A stretch of DNA of 64,000 nucleotides from Mergibacter septicus (GTDB lineage Bacteria > Pseudomonadota > Gammaproteobacteria > Enterobacterales > Pasteurellaceae), in contig NZ_CP022013.1 in the NCBI RefSeq assembly GCF_003265225.1, positions 1,087,001 to 1,151,000 of the forward strand. Reading direction: 5' to 3'. Below are positions 32,348 through 40,946 of this stretch, one piece after another; the stretch's first letter is position 1, and each line of letters opens with the position of its first letter. Made by a program: the position numbers and the translations under genes. The notes under the pieces are model-generated. The model searched no databases and was not told the DNA's origin. It worked only from the letters and a program-made list of their open reading frames with translations.

Positions 32348-32634
32348 TGCTGACATTTATTTTTGCAATCATTTTTGTTATCGCTATTCTTATGACACTT
32401 GTTATAGCATTTATTACTCCTTTAATGTTCTTGGGTGCAGTTATTTGGAGTATTGTTTCCGCTTTCAAAGACGATATATTACTTGGTTGCATTACCTTAA
32501 TTAGCCTTATATCGGCAGTCTTATCTTATTTTTATCTTGTCGATAGTGTGTTTTTTTCTTTCCTGTGTTTCTGGTGGGTTCTTAGCTTACAAGGGCTGTT
32601 ATTACACGCATTGAAAATTAAAATTTCTAATTAG
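32347..32634 (+). CDS. small membrane protein, paralog of the prophage moron
   Basis: 95 residues differing from the protein at 22317-22604 at only about four positions (for example VIAFITP versus FIAFITP). The high identity means recent common origin. It is coupled to the 98-aa gene. Similarity to the intact prophage stops right after its stop codon, at about 32640. Confidence 0.7.
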   Translation: MLTFIFAIIFVIAILMTLVIAFITPLMFLGAVIWSIVSAFKDDILLGCITLISLISAVLSYFYLVDSVFFSFLCFWWVLSLQGLLLHALKIKISN

Positions 32635-32780
32635 AAACTTAATATTACCAACCATCAAAAATTAGAAATTATATTAAATTAATCTTTTATACTTCTACAC
32701 CTAGTCATCATTTTTCATTATCTTAAAAATGTCGATAAAAAATCATAAATAAATCATTATAACAACAAAATTAAGATATA

Positions 32781-32810
32781 AAAAAACCACAGCTTAAAGT
32801 GTGGTTTTTT
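32781..32810 (-). terminator. terminator after the PliG-like gene
   Basis: AAAAAACCACA (32781-32791) and TGTGGTTTTTT (32800-32810) form an 11-bp stem with 8-base loop and T/A runs on both sides, so it is bidirectional. The 32641-32780 stretch upstream holds no recognisable feature. Confidence 0.92.
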
Positions 32811-32831
32811 TATATGAATAAGCTTATTCAA

Positions 32832-33227
32832 TTACTTTAATGTAATTTCTACCTTATATTTAGCCGTTGAGCCTTTACGTGCAAAATTTCTTGGTTGAAG
32901 AATTCTGATTTCATATTCTCCTGTAGCAGGTAAAGTATAAGCCTCCTCTTCAAGGAAATCGTCATAACCATATAAAACAACTTGTGCATTACTCTCTTTT
33001 AACAATGAATTGACTGTTAATACTTGTCCTTTTTCTGCCATAAATGTAATTTTTTTCATTTCATAGCCAGTAATTTCACCAGAATAAGTGTGTGTTAATG
33101 CCACACTTTGTACAACTGGTTGGGTTGTTTTAGCAGATTGAGTGTGTGTTGCTTGCTCATCACTATTACACGCTGCTAAAAACGTTGCTATTATGCTGAC
33201 AGCTAAAATTGATTTTAATCTTGACAT
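32832..33227 (-). CDS. PliG-like lipoprotein, predicted inhibitor of g-type lysozyme
   Basis: 131 residues. A lipoprotein signal peptide ends with LAAC (Cys at 20). After a Thr/Gln-rich linker, residues 45-131 match the PliG inhibitor fold: a GYEMKKITFMAEKGQVLTV strand pair, YTLPATGEYEIRILQPRNFARKG and a final KYKVEI strand. PliG of enteric bacteria is periplasmic and blocks goose-type lysozyme; here a membrane-anchored form is predicted. It is monocistronic with a strong terminator. The family call rests on remembered sequence patterns, particularly the LRVLQxRNxARK-type motif. Confidence 0.75.
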   Translation of the reverse strand: MSRLKSILAVSIIATFLAACNSDEQATHTQSAKTTQPVVQSVALTHTYSGEITGYEMKKITFMAEKGQVLTVNSLLKESNAQVVLYGYDDFLEEEAYTLPATGEYEIRILQPRNFARKGSTAKYKVEITLK

Positions 33228-33336
33228 ACAATTTCCTCTATTATTACTAAATTAAACAGAAAATAGTTTTTCTAAATGTTAAATGAAAAAATACTAACAC
33301 AACATTAACCTAACCACCTTTTATCTGTTTTATTAT

Positions 33337-34140
33337 TTATTTGAATATAATTCGATTATTATCGTGATAAATCACCGCTCGTCCAGTCCGAGCAAAGCCG
33401 ATTAAACTAAAGTCGTGTTGTGCAGCAATTTGTAACGCTAACTCAGTCGCCGCAGATACAGTGATTAACATTTCCATACCAACGGATAACGCTTTTTGTA
33501 CCATTTCATAGCTTGCTCGGCTAGTAGCTAATACAAATCCTACTGGTTTTATTAGCTGTTGACTATACCAACCGATTAACTTATCTAATGCAACATGGCG
33601 TCCAATATCTTCTCGAATCGCTAAGAGATCACCTGTTATATTAAAAAAAGCACAAGCGTGTAAAGAGCCTGTTTGTTGACCTAATTTTTGTTGTTGTGTT
33701 AGTTGTTGAAGACAATGATCTAAGCGGTTTAAATCAAACTGAAAAGTTGCCTTTACTGGAGAAAATTGCTGTCGAATCTGTTTTAACTGCTCACTACCAC
33801 AAACACCACACCCCGTTCGTCCGACCATTGTTCGTCTTCGTTCTTTTAATCCACTAAATCGCCGACTAGAAAGCTCTATTTGAATTTCAATGCCATTCGA
33901 TACTGGTATTATCTCTATTGCATAAATTTCTTTAGGGTGTTGAATAATTCCTTCAGTTAAAGAAAAACCTATGGCAAAATCTTCAAAATCCTGTGGGGTA
34001 CACATCATTACAGCGTGTGAAATGCCGTTGTAAACTAATGCAACAGGCATTTCTACTGCAAGATAATCATTCTCAATTTTATTGAGTGAAAATTGATATT
34101 TATCGAATTTTTTGACCTTTCTTTTAATGATCTGCGTCAA
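33337..34140 (-). CDS. fdhD: formate dehydrogenase accessory sulfurtransferase FdhD
   Basis: A 267-residue FdhD that passes sulfur from IscS to the molybdenum cofactor of formate dehydrogenase. The CxxC motif is in [11 protein letters not shown] (about 112-119), and [11 protein letters not shown] ends the protein. It is divergent from fdnG across a 176-bp region that holds a partial FNR-like box. Confidence 0.96.
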   Translation of the reverse strand: MTQIIKRKVKKFDKYQFSLNKIENDYLAVEMPVALVYNGISHAVMMCTPQDFEDFAIGFSLTEGIIQHPKEIYAIEIIPVSNGIEIQIELSSRRFSGLKERRRTMVGRTGCGVCGSEQLKQIRQQFSPVKATFQFDLNRLDHCLQQLTQQQKLGQQTGSLHACAFFNITGDLLAIREDIGRHVALDKLIGWYSQQLIKPVGFVLATSRASYEMVQKALSVGMEMLITVSAATELALQIAAQHDFSLIGFARTGRAVIYHDNNRIIFK

Positions 34141-34200
34141 ACTTCATCTCCAAGTGTTCATTTATTATTCTCTTTTAAAGAATATCTCAAGCCTTACATT

Positions 34201-34214
34201 TTGATTGTAATCCG
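34201..34214. promoter_or_regulatory. imperfect FNR-like box in the fdhD-fdnG region
   Basis: TTGATTGTAATCCG matches eight of the ten fixed bases of TTGAT-N4-ATCAA. Anaerobic control of the divergent fdh genes would make sense, but the match is imperfect. Confidence 0.35.
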
Positions 34215-34316
34215 AATTAAGAGTAATCTACAAGCTGATGTATTAATTACATTTCCGTTACAAATCTTACACAAACTTTCAAACTAACTCTATTCATTAT
34301 ATGTAAAGGAGTATCT

Positions 34317-37300
34317 ATGCAGATCACTAGAAGAAAATTCTTCAAGATCTGTGCAGGTGGAATGGCAGGAACATCTGCCGCAATATTAGGTTTCACTCCC
34401 GAAACTGCATTAGCGGCACCTCGCTCCTATAAATTATTGCGAGCCAAAGAAACTCGCAACACCTGTACTTACTGTGCTGTCGGCTGTGGAATGTTACTTT
34501 ACAGTCTTGGCGATGGTGCTAAAAATTCTATTGGAAAATTATTACATATCGAAGGTGATCCAGATCATCCTGTTAGCCGTGGTGCTTTATGCCCTAAAGG
34601 TGCAGGTGCTTTAGATTATGTAAATAGTCCTCGCCGTGCTTTATATCCTGAATATCGTCCAGCGGGTTCAACAAAATGGCAACGTATCTCTTGGGACGAA
34701 GCAATCTCCCGTATCGCTCGTTTAATGAAAGATGATCGTGATGCCAACTTTATTGAAACTAATCAAGATGGCACACCAGTTAATCGTTGGTTAACAACAG
34801 GTATGCTAGCTGCTTCTGCTGCGAGTAATGAAACAGGATTGTTGACCCAAAAATGGGCAAGAATGCTGGGATTAGTATCTATTGACAACCAAGCGAGTAT
34901 CTGACACGGACCAACGGTAGCAAGTCTTGCTCCATCATTTGGTCGAGGTGCGATGACCAATCACTGGGTTGATATCAAAAATTCTGATCTCGTTATCGTG
35001 ATGGGTGGTAACGCCGCTGAAGCACATCCAGTCGGTTTCCGCTGGGCAATCGAAGCTCAGAAAAAAGGGGCGAAAATTATCGTGGTTGATCCACGTTTCC
35101 ACCGTACAGCCGCCGTATCCGATATTTATATGCCGATTCGTTCAGGTACGGATATTACATTCCTATCCGGTGTGATTAACTACCTCTTAACTCACGATAA
35201 AATTCAACACGAATACGTTAAATACTATACTAACGCCGCTTATCTTGTTGATGAAGGCTTTGGCTTTGAAGATGGATTGTTTACAGGATACGATCCAGAA
35301 AAACGTGTTTACGATAAATCTACTTGGAATTATCAATATGATGAGGAAGGTTACGCCAAACGTGATTTTAGTTTACAAAATCCACGTTGTGTAATAAACC
35401 TATTAAAACAGCACGTTTCTCGTTATACCCCTAAAGTTGTTGAAAATATTTGTGGCACTAAACAACAAGATTTCCTGACTTTCTGTCAAGAAATAGCAAA
35501 AACATCTGCTCCAGAAAAAGCTGCAACCTTTCTATATGCATTAGGTTGGACACAACATACCATCGGTTCACAAAATATCCGTACTATGGCAATTATCCAA
35601 TTACTACTCGGTAATATTGGTGTCTCTGGTGGTGGTGTAAATGCGTTGCGTGGGCATTCTAATGTGCAAGGTATTACTGATTTGGGACTATTCCCGCATA
35701 TGTTACCGGGCTATATGCCATTACCAACAGATAAAGATGTTGATTTAACCACTTATCTACAACGTATTACCCCTAAAGCCTTGGAAAAAGGGCAAGTAAA
35801 CTATTGGGGGAATGCACCAAAATTCTTTATCAGTTTACTGAAAACATTCTTTGGTGAAAAAGCAACCAAAGAAAATGATTTTGGCTATCATTTCTTACCT
35901 AAAACTAATATTCGTTACGATCATTTCCGTTTTATCGATATGATGTATGCAGGGAAAGTAAATGGCTATATCTGCCAAGGCTTTAACCCTATCGCTTCTT
36001 ATCCTGATAAAAATAAGGTCTCCAAAGCATTAAGTCGTTTAAAATTCTTAGTGGTGATGGATCCATTAAAAACAGATACTTCAGAGTTCTGGCAAAACCA
36101 CGGAGAATTTAACGATGTCGATAGCCAAGATATTCAAACTGAAGTCTTCCGTTTACCAACAACTTGCTTTGCTGAAGAAAATGGTTCAATCGCAAACTCA
36201 GGACGTTGGTTACAATGGCACTGGAAAGGACCTGATGCACCAGAATATGCTAGAACAGATAACCAAATTCTTTCTGCTCTACGTGCTGAATTACTCAAAC
36301 TGTATGCCGAAGAAGGTGGTAAAGGGATTGAGCAACTACACGCTACCGCTTGGGATTATCTCGATCCATTAGAACCAACCACCGAAGAATTAGCGAAAGA
36401 AAACAATGGTTATGCTTTAGCGGATATTAAAGATGCTAAAGGAAATATTTTGGTTCACAAAGGTCAGCTATTACCAAGTTTTGGTTTACTGCGTGATGAT
36501 GGTTCAACCTCTGCTGGAAACTGGATCTATGCAGGACAATGGACAGAACAAGGTAATATGATGGCTCGCCGTGATAATTCCGATCCATCTGGTTTAGGCA
36601 ATACATTAGGTTGGGCATTTGCATGGCCATTAAACCGCCGTATTATCTATAACCGTGCTTCTGCAGATCTCCAAGGTAACCCTTGGGCGCCAGAACGCCA
36701 ATTAATTAAATGGAATGGTAAAAACTGGAATTATATTGATATTGCCGACTATGGTTCAGCCCCACCGGGAAGTGATGTTATGCCATTTATTATGCAGCCA
36801 GAAGGCGTCTCTCGCTTATTTGCATTAGACAAAATGGCAGAAGGACCATTCCCTGAACATTATGAGCCGATAGAAACGCCGATTGGAACTAATCCACTTC
36901 ATCCAAATGTAGTGTCAAATCCAGTAGCAAGAATCTTACCAAGTGATAGCGATACTTTTGGTTCTCATCAACAATTCCCTTATGTTGGCACAACTTATCG
37001 TTTAACAGAGCATTTCCATTTCTGGACAAAAAATTCAATGTTAAATGTGATTGCCCAACCAGAGCAGTTTATTGAGATCAGCGAACAGCTAGCACAAGAA
37101 AAAGGGATTAAGGCTGGAGATTGGGTGAAAGTCAGTTCTTACCGTGGTTATATTAAAGCCGTTGCAGTGGTTACGAAACGGATTAAACCATTAGAAGTGA
37201 ATGGTAAAACTGTTCATACCATTGGTATTCCAATTCACTGGGGCTTTTCAAGCTTAGGCAAAAAAGGCTTTTTAGCCAATCTTCTTACTCCGAGAGTAGG

Positions 37301-37370
37301 AGATGCTAATACTCAAACACCTGAGTTTAAGAGCTTTTTAGTCAATATCGAAAAAACCACGGAGGCTTAA
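34317..37370 (+). CDS. fdnG: selenocysteine formate dehydrogenase alpha subunit
   Basis: The catalytic subunit of a respiratory formate dehydrogenase (1017 residues). A Tat signal with RRKFFK opens it. A 4Fe-4S motif ([10 protein letters not shown] ... ALCPKGAG) follows at 44-95. Codon 196 (34902-34904) is TGA and must be read as selenocysteine, in [18 protein letters not shown], the active-site ligand of molybdenum. The frame continues without break to 37370 with the molybdopterin-binding domain at the end. A SECIS-like hairpin follows the TGA. First of the fdnGHI-fdhE operon. Confidence 0.97.
34902..34941 (+). other. SECIS hairpin and selenocysteine UGA of fdnG
   Basis: TGA at 34902-34904 is followed by CACGGACCAACGG and a stem AGCAA/TTGCT around GTC. 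The apical part resembles the E. coli fdnG SelB-binding loop AGGUCU. selA, selB and selC are not in the window. Confidence 0.8.
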
Positions 37371-37372
37371 TA

Positions 37373-38293
37373 ATGGCTGTACAAACTCAAGATATTATCA
37401 AAGCCTCTGCAACTTCAGGGCTAACACCACCGCCACAAGATCGCAACCATAAAGTTGAAGTGGCAAAACTGATTGACGTAACGACCTGCATTGGTTGTAA
37501 AGCTTGTCAGGTAGCCTGTTCAGAATGGAATGATCTTCGTGGAGAACCGGGTACCTGCAATGGTACCTATAATAATCCTGTTGAATTAGAGGCTAAAGCT
37601 TGGACGGTCATAAAATACGATGAAGTAGAAGAAAATGACCGTTTAGAATGGTTAATGCGAAAAGAAGGCTGTATGCACTGCTCTGATCCAGGGTGTCTTA
37701 AAGCCTGCCCTTCGCCGGGAGCGATTATCCAATACGCTAATGGGATCGTTGATTTCCAATCTGATAAATGTATCGGTTGTGGATATTGTATTGCGGGCTG
37801 CCCATTTAATGTCCCTCGTATTAATCCAGCGGATAATCGAGCCTATAAATGCACCCTTTGTTCTGATCGGGTAAATGTTGGGCAAGAACCTGCTTGTGCA
37901 AAAACTTGTCCAACTGGTGCTATTCATTTTGGTAGTAAAGCAGATATGCTTGAATATGCAGAAAAACGTGTAGCTGAACTAAAAAAACGAGGCTATCAAC
38001 ACGCTGGAATTTACGATCCTCAAGGCGTGGGTGGTACTCACGTTATTTATGTACTTCATTATGCTAATAAACCAGAATTGTACTCAAACTTACCACGGGA
38101 TCCGCATATCAGTGAAACGGTTCAAATCTGGAAAGGCGTCTTAAAACCACTTGCTGGTATGGCAATGGGAGCATTAGCACTTGGTGCTGCTGCACACTAT
38201 ATTGCGGTTGGACCAAATACTGAAGCATTAGAAGATGAAGAAGAGGCAATCGATCCACTTGATGATCCACACCACCAACAAAAAGGAAAATAA
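37373..38293 (+). CDS. fdnH: formate dehydrogenase iron-sulfur subunit
   Basis: A 306-residue beta subunit with four 4Fe-4S clusters: [16 protein letters not shown] (40-55), [17 protein letters not shown] (about 100), [12 protein letters not shown] (about 133) and [21 protein letters not shown] (about 163). A C-terminal membrane helix ([20 protein letters not shown], about 260) anchors it. It transfers electrons from FdnG to FdnI. It starts 2 bp after fdnG. Confidence 0.96.
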   Translation: MAVQTQDIIKASATSGLTPPPQDRNHKVEVAKLIDVTTCIGCKACQVACSEWNDLRGEPGTCNGTYNNPVELEAKAWTVIKYDEVEENDRLEWLMRKEGCMHCSDPGCLKACPSPGAIIQYANGIVDFQSDKCIGCGYCIAGCPFNVPRINPADNRAYKCTLCSDRVNVGQEPACAKTCPTGAIHFGSKADMLEYAEKRVAELKKRGYQHAGIYDPQGVGGTHVIYVLHYANKPELYSNLPRDPHISETVQIWKGVLKPLAGMAMGALALGAAAHYIAVGPNTEALEDEEEAIDPLDDPHHQQKGK

Positions 38294-38295
38294 GA

Positions 38296-38964
38296 ATGGT
38301 TGATTTAAACAAAAAAGTAATTCGTCATAACACGAAAGAACGTTTAAGTCACTGGCTTGTTGCTCTCTGTTTTTTTGCAACAGGTCTTTCAGGCTTATCC
38401 TTCTTTTTTGCTGATTTTTCGTGGATTGCGGATATTCTAGGCACACCACAACTTGCCCGTATCGTTCACCCTTTTACTGGATTGGTGATGATTATCGCTT
38501 TTATGGTGTTATTTAAAACTTACTGGAGAGATAATCTAATCGAAAAAGGCGACTGGCAATGGTTATTTAATATTATTGAAGTATTGAAAGGGAATGAACA
38601 CCACGTTGCTGATGTTGGGCATTACAATATGGGGCAGAAATTACTGTTCTGGACGTTAATCGCTGCATTATCGATCCTATTAGTCACAGGCATCATTATG
38701 TGGCGACCATACTTTGCCGCCTATTTCTCTATTCCAGTAATCCGTATTGCAATCTTATTGCATGCTACCAGTGCAATTGCCCTCATTCTAGGCATTATGG
38801 TACATATTTATATGGCAATCTGGGTTCGAGGTTCAATCACTGGTATGGTTGAGGGAAAAGTAACAGCCCGTTGGGCAAAAAAACACCACCCTCGCTGGTA
38901 TCGTGAAGATATTGAACCCTTACTTAAAAAACACGGAAAAAAACAGTCTGAAAGGAAATCATAA
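38296..38964 (+). CDS. fdnI: formate dehydrogenase cytochrome b556 subunit
   Basis: A 222-residue membrane protein with four helices (about 18-38, 53-73, 116-136, 151-171). Heme-ligand His residues are in TKERLSHWLV, RIVHPFTG and LLHATSAIALILGIMVHIYM. It passes electrons to menaquinone. It overlaps fdhE by one base. Confidence 0.95.
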   Translation: MVDLNKKVIRHNTKERLSHWLVALCFFATGLSGLSFFFADFSWIADILGTPQLARIVHPFTGLVMIIAFMVLFKTYWRDNLIEKGDWQWLFNIIEVLKGNEHHVADVGHYNMGQKLLFWTLIAALSILLVTGIIMWRPYFAAYFSIPVIRIAILLHATSAIALILGIMVHIYMAIWVRGSITGMVEGKVTARWAKKHHPRWYREDIEPLLKKHGKKQSERKS

Positions 38965-39887
38965 TGGGTATTCGCATTCTTCCAGAAAGCGAAATCAAAA
39001 AAACAGCGGCGGGGCTTACTAGCCCCCCGTTACTTTTCGCTAATCCAAAAATTTTATATCGCCGTAGAGCAGAACGTTTACGCCAGCTTGCACAGGACAA
39101 TCCACTAGCTGACTATTTAAATTTTGTAGCTAAAATCGTTGATATACAGCAAAATCTACTAGAACAACAGCCTATTCCGCTAGATCAACGCCTTCAAGCA
39201 CAACATTTATCTCCCGAACAACTAGCGAAGCAACCTCTTTCTGTGCAAAATTGGCAGCGTGATCCTATTTGGATCACCTTGTTACGCCAACTGTTAACCG
39301 CTTGTCAAACTCTCAATGAGAATGAAATTATCTCAACGACTATTGAGAATTTACAAAAAACCTCGGATAAACAATTAGAGACACTCGCAGACCAACTGTT
39401 AACTGAAAATTTTACAACGGTAGCTAGCGATCAAGCGATCTTTATCTGGGCAGCACTCAATTTATATTGGGTGCAACTAGCCCAACAAATTCCTCATAAT
39501 GCCAGAGCAGAAGGTGGATCTCGTCATCGTTGTCCTGTTTGTGGTTCTGCCCCTGTTGCCTCAGTGGTTCAACTTGGGACTATTCAAGGTTTACGCTACT
39601 TACACTGTTCGTTATGTGAAACTGAATGGAATGTTGTCCGCAGTAAATGTACAAATTGTGAAGAAAGTGCACATTTAGATTACTGGTCTATTGATAATGA
39701 AAATGCAGCGATCAAAGCAGAAAGCTGTGGAGATTGTGGAAGCTATCTTAAAATTCTTTATCAAGAAAAAGATCCGCATGTTGATGCTGTTGCTGATGAT
39801 CTGGCAACTATCTTTCTTGATTTAGAAATGGAAAAACAAGATTTTGCTCGTAGTGGGATTAATCCATTTATTTTCATTAATGAATAG
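38964..39887 (+). CDS. fdhE: formate dehydrogenase formation protein FdhE
   Basis: A 307-residue cytoplasmic maturation factor for formate dehydrogenase. The C-terminal half has two or three rubredoxin-like CxxC pairs (CPVCGSAP, CSLCETEW, CTNCEES, CGDCGSYL). The N-terminal half is helical. It is the last gene of the operon and is followed by a strong terminator. Confidence 0.96.
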   Translation: MGIRILPESEIKKTAAGLTSPPLLFANPKILYRRRAERLRQLAQDNPLADYLNFVAKIVDIQQNLLEQQPIPLDQRLQAQHLSPEQLAKQPLSVQNWQRDPIWITLLRQLLTACQTLNENEIISTTIENLQKTSDKQLETLADQLLTENFTTVASDQAIFIWAALNLYWVQLAQQIPHNARAEGGSRHRCPVCGSAPVASVVQLGTIQGLRYLHCSLCETEWNVVRSKCTNCEESAHLDYWSIDNENAAIKAESCGDCGSYLKILYQEKDPHVDAVADDLATIFLDLEMEKQDFARSGINPFIFINE

Positions 39888-39929
39888 CTTCAAAAGCTTA
39901 GATTTATTTCAACAAAAATCTAATCCCTG

Positions 39930-39959
39930 CCAGCACTTTATCCTGAAATAAAGTGCTGG
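39930..39959 (+). terminator. terminator of the fdn operon
   Basis: CCAGCACTTTA (39930-39940) and TAAAGTGCTGG (39949-39959) form an 11-bp stem around TCCTGAAA, followed by TTATTTA. Confidence 0.85.
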
Positions 39960-40049
39960 TTATTTAGACTAATAACATCACTTGACCTAGAAATAAGATA
40001 CCGTAGAATGCCATTTAGAACACCGTATTTATTGATAGGAGATTTAAAA

Positions 40050-40367
40050 ATGAGTAATTTAAGTTATTTCAAAAAGTTATTTGAAAGATCCTCAACAAAA
40101 AGTGAACCTGCTGAAGTTAATCCTACTATTGAAGAAAAAGCCCAAGCATTTCTTACTGCTTTAGGTGGGAAAGAAAATATCAGTAAAATAGAAGCCTGTA
40201 TTACCCGTTTAAGAGTAACACTGCTTGAATACAAAAAAGTAGATGAAGCCAAACTGAAAGCATTAGGTTCAATGGGGAACGTAAAAGTAGGTAAGCAAGA
40301 GTTACAAATTATTCTGGGTACTGAAGCAAAATTAATTGCAAATACAATTAAAAAGATAATTGAATAA
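40050..40367 (+). CDS. orphan glucose-type PTS EIIB protein
   Basis: 105 residues from ATG 40050, preceded by ATAGGAGAT; the earlier ATG 40008 lacks such a site. The domain is the EIIB of the glucose family: ISKIEACITRLRV carries the phosphorylated Cys, with LKALGSMGNVKVGKQELQIILG after it. No EIIC or EIIA is adjacent, and the N-terminal 25 residues are a linker of the kind that follows EIIC. It may serve an EIIC encoded elsewhere or a regulatory role. The gene is flanked by terminators. Confidence 0.85.
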   Translation: MSNLSYFKKLFERSSTKSEPAEVNPTIEEKAQAFLTALGGKENISKIEACITRLRVTLLEYKKVDEAKLKALGSMGNVKVGKQELQIILGTEAKLIANTIKKIIE

Positions 40368-40394
40368 TTTTTTAATAATACAAATGTTATAAAA

Positions 40395-40421
40395 AAATAG
40401 GGGTTTATCTAATCCCTATTT
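40395..40421. terminator. bidirectional terminator between EIIB and metJ
   Basis: AAATAGGG (40395-40402) and CCCTATTT (40414-40421) form an 8-bp stem with T/A tracts on both sides, between convergent genes. Confidence 0.7.
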
Positions 40422-40431
40422 AATTTTTAAA

Positions 40432-40749
40432 TTAGTATTCCCAACTTTCAGGATCAATGCCCTTTTCTCGCATTAATACTTTTGCACTCTCTGGAATCTC
40501 ATCGTGGCGTTCTTTTAATAGATCTTCATCTGTTGGTAATGGTTGTCCCGTAAAAGCGTGCAAAAAGGCTTCACACAGTAATTCACTATTTGTTGCGTGG
40601 CGTAAATTATTGATTTGTCTGCGGGTACGTTCATTAGTCAAAATTTCTAAAACCTTTAAAGGAATGGAAACAGTGACTTTTTTTACTTGTTCACTTTTTT
40701 TTCCATGTTCTGCGTAAGGGCTAATATATTTTCCGTCCCACTCTGCCAT
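40432..40749 (-). CDS. metJ: methionine repressor MetJ
   Basis: A 105-residue ribbon-helix-helix repressor that uses S-adenosylmethionine as corepressor. [69 protein letters not shown] is nearly the enteric sequence. It is divergent from metL, as in enteric bacteria. I found no clear AGACGTCT met-box in the 197-bp gap. Confidence 0.97.
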   Translation of the reverse strand: MAEWDGKYISPYAEHGKKSEQVKKVTVSIPLKVLEILTNERTRRQINNLRHATNSELLCEAFLHAFTGQPLPTDEDLLKERHDEIPESAKVLMREKGIDPESWEY

Positions 40750-40946
40750 AATTCACCTTTTACCATATATAATTACCATAAAAAAATCACGGCTATTTTA
40801 ATAAAAAACCACAAAAATAACAAATCAACGACAATTTTAAATGCAAATCTAATCTTGTTGACTACCCTTTTGATTTAATTCTAAAAAGTTCGTGTTAGAA
40901 TAATGCCCGTTTTTTGCAACCAAGCATTTAAAGGAGGCATCACCCA

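Noticed and set aside
34902-34904. Apparent stop splitting fdnG into two genes
   Set aside because: The TGA is at codon 196, the selenocysteine position of this family, and both parts are fully conserved in character with a SECIS-like hairpin following.
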